Of a stretch of 64,000 nucleotides of DNA, positions 14,635-21,972 are shown piece by piece (positions within the stretch are counted from its first letter, which is position 1; every line of letters starts with the position of its first letter). This stretch comes from UMGS1601 sp900553335 (GTDB lineage: Bacteria > Bacillota > Clostridia > Oscillospirales > Ruminococcaceae). Location: assembly GCA_937920725.1 (NCBI GenBank), contig CALEUW010000018.1:1-64000 (forward strand). Reading direction: 5' to 3'. Below the pieces are notes generated by a model, which made no database searches, was not told the origin of the DNA, and saw only the letters and a list, made by a program, of their open reading frames with translations. A program made the position numbers and the translations under genes.

Positions 14635-15417
14635 TTAGCGGTTTGTTAAATCCTTGTCGTCAGCAGGCTCTGAATAGGAATAGTTATAATTGTAATAGCT
14701 GTTTTTATAATAGTGACCAGATCCGCCTGAAACCTGACAAGCGGTTTTGATAAAACCTAAAACTCTTCCGTTTGCGAGCTTAATCTGATTGAGAGCCTTT
14801 TGGATTTCCGTGTGTCTTGTGTAACCGTCACGAATGATAAAAATTGATCCTGCGACATAGTTGTTTAAAAGCTGTGAATCCGTAACAATATTTACCGGAG
14901 GTGTGTCAATAAGAATATAGTCATAATGAGTACGAAGAACTTCAATAAGCTTTCCTGTGTTAGGAGAAGCTAAAAGCTCTGCCGGATTTGGCGGAATAGG
15001 TCCTGACGGAATAAGATCAAGGTTTGGTCTTACATTTTTGCAAATAGCTTCCGACACTGTACACATTCCGCTTAAAATGGTGCTTGAACCAACTGAGTTT
15101 TGCAGCTTTAAGAGTGCATGTAGCACGGGCTTTCTTAAGTCAAGATCAATAAGCAAAACCTTAGCGCCTGTTGAAGCAAGAGTTATCGCCATATTAAGGC
15201 AGGTTGTACTTTTTCCTTCTGAAGGACTTGAAGAAGTAAAATAAATCACCTTATTTTTAGTTTGCGAAAGTGCAAAGATAAGATTAGTCCTTGCAGTATT
15301 ATAAGCCTCGGTAATTATGAATTTTGTACCTTCGTTTAAGATGTATTTTCTCGACTGAGATTTTGATTTTCTCAAGGATTCATGAGAGGAAGAAAACTTA
15401 TTGCTTTTTAGGCTCAT
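14635..15417 (-). CDS. cpsD: BY-type tyrosine kinase CpsD/YwqD
   Basis: Bacterial tyrosine kinases of this type autophosphorylate a C-terminal tyrosine cluster and need a membrane activator (CpsC) to do so. The 260-residue protein has Walker A SSSPSEGKSTTCLN near residue 62, Walker A' VLLIDLDLRKPVLH and Walker B YDYILIDTPPVN. Its C-terminus carries a cluster of eight tyrosines, GHYYKNSYYNYNYSY. All elements needed for activity are visible. It overlaps the end of cpsC by 20 bases, so the pair is translationally coupled. Targets in related species include UDP-glucose dehydrogenase and LCP-linked wall enzymes. Confidence 0.95.
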   Translation of the reverse strand: MSLKSNKFSSSHESLRKSKSQSRKYILNEGTKFIITEAYNTARTNLIFALSQTKNKVIYFTSSSPSEGKSTTCLNMAITLASTGAKVLLIDLDLRKPVLHALLKLQNSVGSSTILSGMCTVSEAICKNVRPNLDLIPSGPIPPNPAELLASPNTGKLIEVLRTHYDYILIDTPPVNIVTDSQLLNNYVAGSIFIIRDGYTRHTEIQKALNQIKLANGRVLGFIKTACQVSGGSGHYYKNSYYNYNYSYSEPADDKDLTNR

Positions 15418-16144
15418 AATTGTAACCTCCCTTTACATTAGCTTCAAAGTCAACAATTTCTGCAAACATCGGAATGCCGTACATAGCCAAAAAATCATCG
15501 TTTGGTTTAACCTTTGTATCAATCATTTCAAGAACGATGACAATGGCACATCCTAAAACTAATCCGATAACAAGACCGAGAACCGTATTTTTGGAAACAT
15601 TCGGAGAAGATGGAGCGGTAGGAACTTCTGCCGCAACAACTTCCTTTACAACACCCGATTCAACTATTGAAGAGTAAACACCCTCAGCATTCAAATCAAG
15701 ACTCTGTGCAATTGCAGCAGATAAATCAGGGTCGCCTGTTGTAACGCTTATTTTCAAAATAGGTGTATTTTCCACAGCGGACACAGTAATACAGTTTTGA
15801 ATATCCGAATTTGAAAATGTCGTTACATTATAGTCATTCTTTAAATCCTCACATATCAGATCAGTCATTTTCTGACTTGTAAAAAGTGTCTGGCAAGTGT
15901 TTGCAAGTCTTTCGGCAACTTGAATGTCATTGTAAGATAATCCGCTTTGCTGCTGCTCGGCAATTTGTTCATTTGACTGGACATAAAGCATAACGTTTGA
16001 AGTGTATTGCTTTGAGATAAAAAAAGCAGAAATAATATACGCAAAAATTGCAAAAACCGCTGTAAGCAGTATAATGAATTTGATATGCTTTATTAGCATT
16101 TGATAAATGCTTTTCAGATCAATGGTTTTTTCGTTGTTATCCAT
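15398..16144 (-). CDS. cpsC: Chain-length regulator/kinase activator CpsC (Wzz family)
   Basis: CpsC is a two-helix membrane protein that sets polysaccharide chain length and activates the cytoplasmic kinase CpsD. Helix 1 is at about residues 22-43 and helix 2 (TVLGLVIGLVLGCAIVIVLE) near residue 195. The outside loop lies between them, with proline-rich VPTAPSSPNVSK just before helix 2, as in Wzz proteins. The C-terminal tail, which contacts the kinase, overlaps the cpsD start. Start ATG 16144 follows TAGGAGAGG; a frame extension to 16189 has no site. It is first in its operon and diverges from the second LCP gene. Confidence 0.92.
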   Translation of the reverse strand: MDNNEKTIDLKSIYQMLIKHIKFIILLTAVFAIFAYIISAFFISKQYTSNVMLYVQSNEQIAEQQQSGLSYNDIQVAERLANTCQTLFTSQKMTDLICEDLKNDYNVTTFSNSDIQNCITVSAVENTPILKISVTTGDPDLSAAIAQSLDLNAEGVYSSIVESGVVKEVVAAEVPTAPSSPNVSKNTVLGLVIGLVLGCAIVIVLEMIDTKVKPNDDFLAMYGIPMFAEIVDFEANVKGGYNYEPKKQ

Positions 16145-16179
16145 TTGCACCTCTCCTAAAATAATAGACTTCTTACAAT

Positions 16180-16208
16180 ATGCTACCATAATTTTAGCGC
16201 AAAGTCAA
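16180..16208 (-). promoter_or_regulatory. Promoter of the cpsCDB operon
   Basis: On the minus strand TTGACT (16208-16203) and TAGCAT (16185-16180) are 17 bases apart. Further TTGACA copies upstream could be alternative -35 elements. Confidence 0.7.
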
Positions 16209-16339
16209 TATTCAATATGTCAAAAACATTATGTTTTGTCAAAAGAAAATAGAAAAGTAACGAGAAAATAAAAAAATGCAGGTTTTGGGTTTTGTCGAAA
16301 GCAACTTAAAATAATTTAAAATGAAATATGCTGTTTAGG

Positions 16340-16368
16340 TTGACTGAAATCCCAAAAAGATGTATTAT
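16340..16368 (+). promoter_or_regulatory. Sigma-A promoter of the second LCP gene
   Basis: TTGACT (16340-16345) and TATTAT (16363-16368) have a 17-base spacer. It diverges from the cps promoter across about 130 bases. Confidence 0.85.
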
Positions 16369-16420
16369 ATTAATAAGTATGGTTTTGTGATTGATTACAT
16401 GAAATTCGGAAGGAGAAGAA

Positions 16421-18049
16421 ATGGACAAGTCTGTTGAAGATATAATAAAAGAAGCTATGGAAAAAAAGAAGCTTAAAGAGGGTAGTATCCCATCTGGTGA
16501 GCAGAAAAAACCTAAAGCTGAGTTTGAAAGTACATCGGATTATCTTATCTCTGATATAGCTGAGAACGATGATAAAAAATGTGATAAGAGTGTTCGGAGT
16601 GAACCCATTTTGGAGTCAGTAGAAGAGCAGATTGGTTCTGGTGCAGAAGCGGAAGCTGACGAAGGCGTTGAAATATCTAAGGACGTTTTTGACAGTATTA
16701 TGAATTCAAGAGAATCGTTCCCAATCGGCAGTAAGCAGGGTACAGATAAAAATGAAAAATCCGCACCTGACTTTTTAGCGGATAATTACAGCGAAGACGA
16801 TGAGGATTTAACTGCTCTTGGGGTGTCGGGAAAAGAAGGTAAAAAGATAACCGATTATAAGTCTACGTCATTTAAAAAGGATTCACCAAAGGATTTTGAT
16901 AAGGCCTATTATGAGAAGTATAACAAGCTAAAAAAGCTTGATGAACCGCAGGAAAGACCTAAAAGCAAAAGTAAATATCGTCTTAAGAAAAACGGAAAGA
17001 AAAAATGGTCGGTAAAGAAAAAAGTGATGGTAATCATCGTTATTGTTTTGCTGATACTGCTGCTTCTCGCAAGTGCAGGGATTGCTATGGTTTTTAATTA
17101 CATTTCAAAAATCAATATTGTCAAAAATCCTGATATATCTATTGCTTCATCAATTTCTGATGATGATTTGACGGACGATCCCGATTCTCCGAAATCGGAA
17201 ATTGATGCACTCAACGAAAAGATCCGAAAGAATCTTGAAGAGAACGCAACAAAGCTTATGTTTGACGATAATGTACTCAATGTTTTGGTGATCGGAACTG
17301 ACTCAAGGGGTGAGGAGAGAGGACGTTCCGACAGTATGATTTTGATGTCGCTTAACAAAAATACAGAGGAAATTGTAATGACTTCCTTTTTAAGAGATAT
17401 TTATCTGGATATTCCAGGAGTCGGATCTTCAAGGCTCAATCATGCTTATGCATATGGCGGTGCAGAGCTTTTGATGGACACTATTGAGCAGAATTTTAAA
17501 ATCAAGATAGATAAATATGTAACGGTAAATTTTAATTCCTTTGTTGATGTTATTGACGCTGTAGACGGAGTTGAAATAACTGTTACAGACGAAGAACTTC
17601 CGTATTTAAACGACTATCTTACGAATATAAATGAGCTTAGAGGCGAGAATGAAAATTCTGACAAGCTATCCTCTGCCGGAAAATATAAGCTCAATGGAAA
17701 GCAGGCTCTTGCTTATTCGAGGATTCGTTATGTCGGAACCGATTTCGGAAGAGCCCAACGTCAGAGAACTGTTATGACAAAGACTCTTGAAAAAGCAAAG
17801 GATATGAGCCTTTTTGAGATGAACGATTTGCTTAACCTACTGCTTCCTGAACTCACAACAAATCTTACACAGGGCGAGTTGTTCTCAATAGTGCTTGATT
17901 CTCTTGGTTATTTAAGCTATGATACAGTTTCTCAGGCTGTTCCGCTTGAAAACACTTACAGCTATCTGACTATCAGTGGAATGAGCGTTCTTGGGATTGA
18001 TTTTGACGCAAGCATAGATCATCTTAAAAATACAATTTACAAACGATAA
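16421..18049 (+). CDS. LytR-CpsA-Psr (LCP) family wall glycopolymer transferase, paralog 2
   Basis: This 542-residue protein is much longer than a typical LCP (300-400) because of a charged, low-complexity cytoplasmic region of about 195 residues before the single membrane helix (about 200-225). The LCP domain spans about 283-456, with LVIGTDSRGEERGRSDSMIL, FLRDIYLDIPG, RLNHAYAYGGAEL, YSRIRYVGTDFGRAQRQR. The first residues, DKSVEDIIKEAMEKKK, resemble the N-terminus of paralog 3 (DKSLEELLSDSFSKKK). A GGAAGGAG site precedes ATG 16421. Divergence from cpsCDB suggests a role in attaching the same polymer; that is inference. The tail is a plausible place for phosphorylation by PrkC or CpsD. Confidence 0.93.
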   Translation: MDKSVEDIIKEAMEKKKLKEGSIPSGEQKKPKAEFESTSDYLISDIAENDDKKCDKSVRSEPILESVEEQIGSGAEAEADEGVEISKDVFDSIMNSRESFPIGSKQGTDKNEKSAPDFLADNYSEDDEDLTALGVSGKEGKKITDYKSTSFKKDSPKDFDKAYYEKYNKLKKLDEPQERPKSKSKYRLKKNGKKKWSVKKKVMVIIVIVLLILLLLASAGIAMVFNYISKINIVKNPDISIASSISDDDLTDDPDSPKSEIDALNEKIRKNLEENATKLMFDDNVLNVLVIGTDSRGEERGRSDSMILMSLNKNTEEIVMTSFLRDIYLDIPGVGSSRLNHAYAYGGAELLMDTIEQNFKIKIDKYVTVNFNSFVDVIDAVDGVEITVTDEELPYLNDYLTNINELRGENENSDKLSSAGKYKLNGKQALAYSRIRYVGTDFGRAQRQRTVMTKTLEKAKDMSLFEMNDLLNLLLPELTTNLTQGELFSIVLDSLGYLSYDTVSQAVPLENTYSYLTISGMSVLGIDFDASIDHLKNTIYKR

Positions 18050-18055
18050 ATAACA

Positions 18056-18084
18056 AAAGCTGCGACTGAAAAAGACGCAGCTTT
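18056..18084 (+). terminator. Terminator after the second LCP gene
   Basis: AAAGCTGCG (18056-18064) pairs perfectly with CGCAGCTTT (18076-18084), followed by AATTTA. Confidence 0.75.
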
Positions 18085-18094
18085 AATTTATATC

Positions 18095-18180
18095 AAGCGA
18101 TTTAAAAAAAGGCATTTCTGCAAAAGCTCCCCTGCGGCGATAGTTTCGCCGCTTTTGCCATGCCTTTTTCTCCATCGCTT
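18095..18180. repeat. Long 86-base composite hairpin
   Basis: Nested complementary arms: AAGCGAT (18095-18101)/ATCGCTT (18174-18180), AAAAAGGCAT (18106-18115)/ATGCCTTTTT (18160-18169), GCAAAAGC (18120-18127)/GCTTTTGC (18151-18158) and an inner GGCGA/TCGCC. It lies between convergent genes. It resembles a repetitive extragenic palindrome and could also shield mRNA ends. Confidence 0.75.
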
Positions 18181-18253
18181 TTATATATTATGCCCAAAAA
18201 AATCTTTTGCGACAGTTTTTTTGAAATTTTTCAGTTTTTATTTAAAAATTTTT

Positions 18254-18289
18254 AACGGACAAATGCGTCAACTGCCTTTGTCCGTTTTT
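18254..18289. terminator. Bidirectional terminator before the CarD-like gene
   Basis: AACGGACAAA (18254-18263) pairs perfectly with TTTGTCCGTT (18277-18286), followed by TTTG on the plus strand. On the minus strand the stem is followed by AAAAATTTTT-rich sequence, so it may end the CarD-like transcript. Confidence 0.8.
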
Positions 18290-18340
18290 GTAAAATATTA
18301 AGTTTAAGTAATTTCGCTTTATATTTCTGACTTTTACAGC

Positions 18341-18829
18341 TTAAGACAGCAGAAAGTCTAAAACCTCATCGGTTTTTATTCCGAGAACTACTGCAATCTC
18401 TTCAAATGAAATTTTCTCTGACTCTTTAAGAAATCTTGCGTCAAAACTTGAAAGATTTTTCCCTTTTGATAACAGTTCCTGTTTATGCAGGTATATACTT
18501 TTTGCAAGCAATAAAATTGATTTGCTTTCAAAGGAGTGTAAAATACTTGAGAAAAGCTTTCTCCTTTCAAGAGCATCATCTACCCACAAGACAGGTTCGT
18601 TTGATATTTTTTCCTTCAGTTCTAAAATCTCATCCTTAGATAAAAGACTTCTCATCTTTTGTTTAGTAATATCCGAGTGGCATGGAGCAAGAATAGTTGA
18701 ATTTTTATCAAATACCGGGCGAAGCATATAATAATCTGTTTCATTTTCTCCGAATTTTTTCTTAACTATTTCACAAACAGTGCAAACACCCTGAGTTCCG
18801 TATAAAATTGTGTCGTTTACCGAGTACAT
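18341..18829 (-). CDS. CarD/CdnL-like transcription regulator
   Basis: CarD-type proteins have an N-terminal RNA-polymerase-interacting Tudor-like domain (shared with TRCF) and a helical C-terminal domain. They act at promoters by contacting the polymerase beta subunit. The 162-residue protein shows the domain start MYSVNDTILYGTQGVCTVCEI and YYMLRPVFDKNSTILAP, then a helical C-terminal half with LLSKDEILELKEKI. Start ATG 18829 follows AAGGTGG. The GTG at 18838 is part of that ribosome binding site. A consensus-like promoter lies upstream. The regulon cannot be inferred. Confidence 0.85.
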   Translation of the reverse strand: MYSVNDTILYGTQGVCTVCEIVKKKFGENETDYYMLRPVFDKNSTILAPCHSDITKQKMRSLLSKDEILELKEKISNEPVLWVDDALERRKLFSSILHSFESKSILLLAKSIYLHKQELLSKGKNLSSFDARFLKESEKISFEEIAVVLGIKTDEVLDFLLS

Positions 18830-18890
18830 AATAACCACCTTGTAACAATTTGTTCGTCTTAATTTTTCAATTTAAATTCATTCTATATAT

Positions 18891-18919
18891 AGTATATCAT
18901 AAAATATAATAAATTTCAA
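18891..18919 (-). promoter_or_regulatory. Promoter of the CarD-like gene
   Basis: On the minus strand TTGAAA (18919-18914) and TATACT (18896-18891) have a 17-base spacer. Confidence 0.75.
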
Positions 18920-18980
18920 AGGTAAATTTGAACAAAAAGACGAAGTGGTTTGATTGTCAAAATTGATTAAATGATCATAT

Positions 18981-19376
18981 TTAGTTTTTTACCATAACTG
19001 ACGAGTCCTTTTCACATTTAAAGTCTTGGCTTTCATAATATGATACAAGTTCTTTGTTTTCTGCGATTAAAAACACATGAAGATATTCCTTATATCGGTC
19101 AGTCATTTTCTTTAAAAGAGATTTTCCGACTCCTCTGCTTTGATATTCAGGCAAAACCAAAAGATAATGTATATAAGCCATTAATTCGCCGTCGTCAACT
19201 GCGCTGATAAGTCCTATAAGCTTGCCGTCGTCATATGCCGAAAAAACTGTTTCACAGTTTTGAAGCGCTTTTAAAAGCTTGTCAGGATATTTTCCTGAAA
19301 CCCAGTCTACCGACAGAAATAATTTTTCAAGCTCGGATTTATCAAATTTTCTGTCCTCACGGTATGTAATGTTCAT
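18981..19376 (-). CDS. GNAT family N-acetyltransferase
   Basis: This is a 131-residue single-domain GNAT protein. The acetyl-CoA binding motif A is present as LVLPEYQSRGVGKSLLKKM, following IHYL, with the usual beta-bulge. The N-terminal motif region ISAVDDGELMAY also fits. Such enzymes acetylate amines on small molecules or proteins; the acceptor is unknown. It starts 4 bases after the nadA stop on the same strand, so it is co-transcribed with nadA. Confidence 0.88.
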   Translation of the reverse strand: MNITYREDRKFDKSELEKLFLSVDWVSGKYPDKLLKALQNCETVFSAYDDGKLIGLISAVDDGELMAYIHYLLVLPEYQSRGVGKSLLKKMTDRYKEYLHVFLIAENKELVSYYESQDFKCEKDSSVMVKN

Positions 19377-19380
19377 ATTA

Positions 19381-20292
19381 TCACATCTCCATCATTCGGT
19401 TTATACACCGTACAGCATCTTTCATGGTATCATCATTAAGAATTATTTCCTCTCCGGAAATACCCTTGATACAGTTTAATACGTCAATAAGCGTAGTCGC
19501 CTTCATATCCTTGCAGCAAATTTTTGTACTTAACGGATAAAAGCTTTTGTCTGGGCATTCAAACTGCAAATACTCAACTATAGAAATTTCTGTGCCTATT
19601 ATAAATTCTTTTTCGTTGCTGTTTTTGGCAAAGTTTATTATATCGGCAGTCGAACCGATTAAATCCGCATGGCGAGTCACCTCATCCTTGCATTCCGGAT
19701 GAACGAGCATAAGAGCTTTTTTGTGAAGCGATTTTGCATTGATTGCCTCCTGTTCGGATATAGTGCCGTGGACAGGGCAGCCGCCGTCTAAAAGAATGAA
19801 ATCCTTCTCCGGAATATTGTTTTTTACATATGTTCCGAGATTTATGTCAGGAATAAAAATAATTTCTTTGTTTGGTATCTGTTTGACTATTCTCAGAGCA
19901 GAGGACGAGGTTACGCAGTAGTCGCACACCGTTTTTAAATCTGCCGTGGTGTTTACATAGCAAACAACTGCGGCGTCGGGATGGTCTTTTTTTATCTTTA
20001 GGATATCCTCTTTGGTAAACTGCTCCGCCATAGGACAGCCGGCTGATGAATTGCTGAGCAAAACAGTTTTGTCGGGGGAGAGAAGCTTTGCAGTTTCAGC
20101 CATAAATCTTACTCCGCACATTAAAATTGTCTTTTGCTCAGCGTTCTTTGCTTTTTCACTTAACGCAAAAGAATCGCCAACTATATCGGCAACTTCAATT
20201 ATTTCTCTTCCCTGATAGCTGTGCGCCAGAATTAAAATGTCTTTTTCCTTTTTAAGTCTTAGAATTTCCTTTTGAATCTCAGCAATGGTCAT
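19381..20292 (-). CDS. nadA: Quinolinate synthase NadA
   Basis: NadA condenses iminoaspartate with dihydroxyacetone phosphate to quinolinate in NAD synthesis, using a [4Fe-4S] cluster. At 303 residues it matches the compact thermophile/clostridial form. The three cluster cysteines can be placed in LMCGVRFMAETAK, LVHPECKDEV and KICCKDMKATTL. Other family blocks are LAHSYQ, SNSSAGCPMAEQ, DGGCPVHGTI and IIGTEISIVEYL. The usual partners nadB and nadC are not adjacent; a GNAT gene follows instead. A clear sigma-A promoter precedes it. Confidence 0.96.
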   Translation of the reverse strand: MTIAEIQKEILRLKKEKDILILAHSYQGREIIEVADIVGDSFALSEKAKNAEQKTILMCGVRFMAETAKLLSPDKTVLLSNSSAGCPMAEQFTKEDILKIKKDHPDAAVVCYVNTTADLKTVCDYCVTSSSALRIVKQIPNKEIIFIPDINLGTYVKNNIPEKDFILLDGGCPVHGTISEQEAINAKSLHKKALMLVHPECKDEVTRHADLIGSTADIINFAKNSNEKEFIIGTEISIVEYLQFECPDKSFYPLSTKICCKDMKATTLIDVLNCIKGISGEEIILNDDTMKDAVRCINRMMEM

Positions 20293-20332
20293 ATTATATA
20301 TCCCCTTAAATTCTTTGAAATTTGTTTACTAT

Positions 20333-20361
20333 ATAATATCAAACCAAAACTTCACTGTCAA
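20333..20361 (-). promoter_or_regulatory. Promoter of nadA
   Basis: On the minus strand TTGACA (20361-20356) and TATTAT (20338-20333) have a 17-base spacer. Confidence 0.85.
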
Positions 20362-20430
20362 GCACATTGATTGAACACTTTTTTTATAAAGAACATATTA
20401 TATGACAGTAAATGTGAAAGGAGGATTTTT

Positions 20431-21129
20431 ATGGAAAATAATTTGCTCTTGGTGCAAACTGTCACTCCGTCGGTAGTATATACAAGCGATGAAACGGTGA
20501 AGGTAAACATCGAGCTTACAAATACAAGCACAGAAACAATCAGCGGTATAACAGTGACAAGCCAATACGGCAATTTGGGAACTATTAGCGGATCGGTATC
20601 TGTAAATGGCACAGAAAACAGTGTAGATACTGCGTCAGGAATCAAGATTGCCTCTTTAGGTCCGGGAGAAACAGCGTTGATGAGCTATGAATTAGCTGTG
20701 AATAATATCTCTCAAAAAAACGTGTCCATAGTAACTTCTGCTGAGAACGGTACGTGTACGGCAGCGGCGGGTGCAACAAGTGTTGTTGTTTTGTCGCCGT
20801 ATGCAAGATATCTTGATGTATCATCATCAATCTGCACCGAAGAAATTGGCTGTGTTGAAGAGGTTTTCGTTGAAAAGGAATCAATAAGATATTCTGATAC
20901 ATGCGATGCAGTAACTGTAAGCGTCGGACTTTTTATCGGAATTAAGTATGAGTCGTGCAAAGGTAAAAACAAAGTGGCAAAGCGTCATGAAACAGTTTCG
21001 TTTATAGTTCCAGCAGAGTATTTCAATCCCGAGAATTTAAATGTTTCGGTTCAAAAAATATGTTCTTCCTGCCGTGATTTCGCACAGTGCATAACTGTAT
21101 ATCTAAAAGCAAGCTTCATGCCGTGTTAA
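20431..21129 (+). CDS. Hypothetical DUF11/CARDB-like beta-sandwich protein with cysteine-rich C-terminal half
   Basis: I do not recognise the function. The 232-residue protein has no signal peptide or membrane helix. Residues 1-125 look like an immunoglobulin-like DUF11/CARDB domain (VKVNIELTNTSTETISGITV, LGPGETALMSYEL), usually found in surface proteins. The C-terminal half holds nine cysteines in all, with clusters KICSSCRDFAQC and a terminal C (FMPC). Start ATG 20431 follows AAAGGAGGATTTTT; a longer frame from 20371 lacks a site. The lack of a secretion signal together with many cysteines would suit a spore-coat or intracellular assembly protein; this is a guess. Confidence 0.6.
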   Translation: MENNLLLVQTVTPSVVYTSDETVKVNIELTNTSTETISGITVTSQYGNLGTISGSVSVNGTENSVDTASGIKIASLGPGETALMSYELAVNNISQKNVSIVTSAENGTCTAAAGATSVVVLSPYARYLDVSSSICTEEIGCVEEVFVEKESIRYSDTCDAVTVSVGLFIGIKYESCKGKNKVAKRHETVSFIVPAEYFNPENLNVSVQKICSSCRDFAQCITVYLKASFMPC

Positions 21130-21249
21130 AGCGGATAATATCGGAATTCACAGGATTTTTAAGTTTTAAGCATTTTTTGTTAAAACCATTTATGGTAAAA
21201 TAGTTTTAAGCAGGCTCCCCTGTTTGAAACTATTCAAAAGGAGAACAAT

Positions 21250-21891
21250 ATGATAAAAGGACTTATTTTTGATATGGACGGGCTTATTCTTGATACAGAA
21301 AAGCTGTATAATATTTTTTGGAAGGCTGCTTGCAAGGATTTTGGATATTGCCTTACCGATTCAGCAGCGCTTAGCTTAAGAAGTCTTTCCGGTGAAAATG
21401 CAAAAAAGCGGTTTTATGATTTGTTCGGTGAAGGGTTTGATTACAACGCTGTAAGGGCACACAGAATCGAGCTTATGGATGATTACATAGAGAAAAACGG
21501 AGTGGAGATAAAACCGGGTGCAAAAGAGTTTTTATCCTATGCCAAGCAAAAAGGATATAAAATTTCAACAGCAACCACTTCTCCTTTTTCGAGGACAAAA
21601 AACGTTTTAAAGCTGTCGGGACTTGATATATATTTTGATGAGCTTGTGTGCGGTGATATGGTAAGTCATAGCAAGCCTGCGCCGGATATATACATTTTGG
21701 CTGCCAAAAAGCTCAGGCTTGATGTGAGCGAATGTTTGGGGTTTGAGGATTCTCCGAACGGTGTAAACTCAATAATAAATGCCGGAATGAAAGCGGTAAT
21801 GATACCTGACTTAAGCGAGCCTGACGACGATATAAAGAAGAAACTTTTCGCTATTAGAAAAAATCTTTTTGACGCAGCGGATCTCTTGTGA
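21250..21891 (+). CDS. HAD-superfamily hydrolase, beta-phosphoglucomutase-like
   Basis: This 213-residue HAD subfamily IA enzyme with a helical cap is of the size and pattern of beta-phosphoglucomutase-like or sugar-phosphate phosphatases. Motif I is FDMDGLILDTE (nucleophile Asp), motif II STATTSPFSRTK, motif III lysine in HSKPAPDIYI and motif IV GFEDSPNGV. The substrate is not predictable; the lack of a neighbouring maltose phosphorylase argues against assuming beta-phosphoglucomutase. An AAAGGAG site precedes it. The promoter of the third LCP gene begins right after its stop. Confidence 0.88.
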   Translation: MIKGLIFDMDGLILDTEKLYNIFWKAACKDFGYCLTDSAALSLRSLSGENAKKRFYDLFGEGFDYNAVRAHRIELMDDYIEKNGVEIKPGAKEFLSYAKQKGYKISTATTSPFSRTKNVLKLSGLDIYFDELVCGDMVSHSKPAPDIYILAAKKLRLDVSECLGFEDSPNGVNSIINAGMKAVMIPDLSEPDDDIKKKLFAIRKNLFDAADLL

Positions 21892-21892
21892 T

Positions 21893-21921
21893 TTGACAAC
21901 TGCCGCAATAAATAATATAAT
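21893..21921 (+). promoter_or_regulatory. Consensus sigma-A promoter of the third LCP gene
   Basis: TTGACA (21893-21898) and TATAAT (21916-21921) are 17 bases apart, a perfect match. It begins two bases after the upstream stop codon. Confidence 0.9.
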
Positions 21922-21972
21922 AAAGAACAAAAGAATAAAAGAAAAGGACAAAATACGGAAAGGAGAAAGAAA

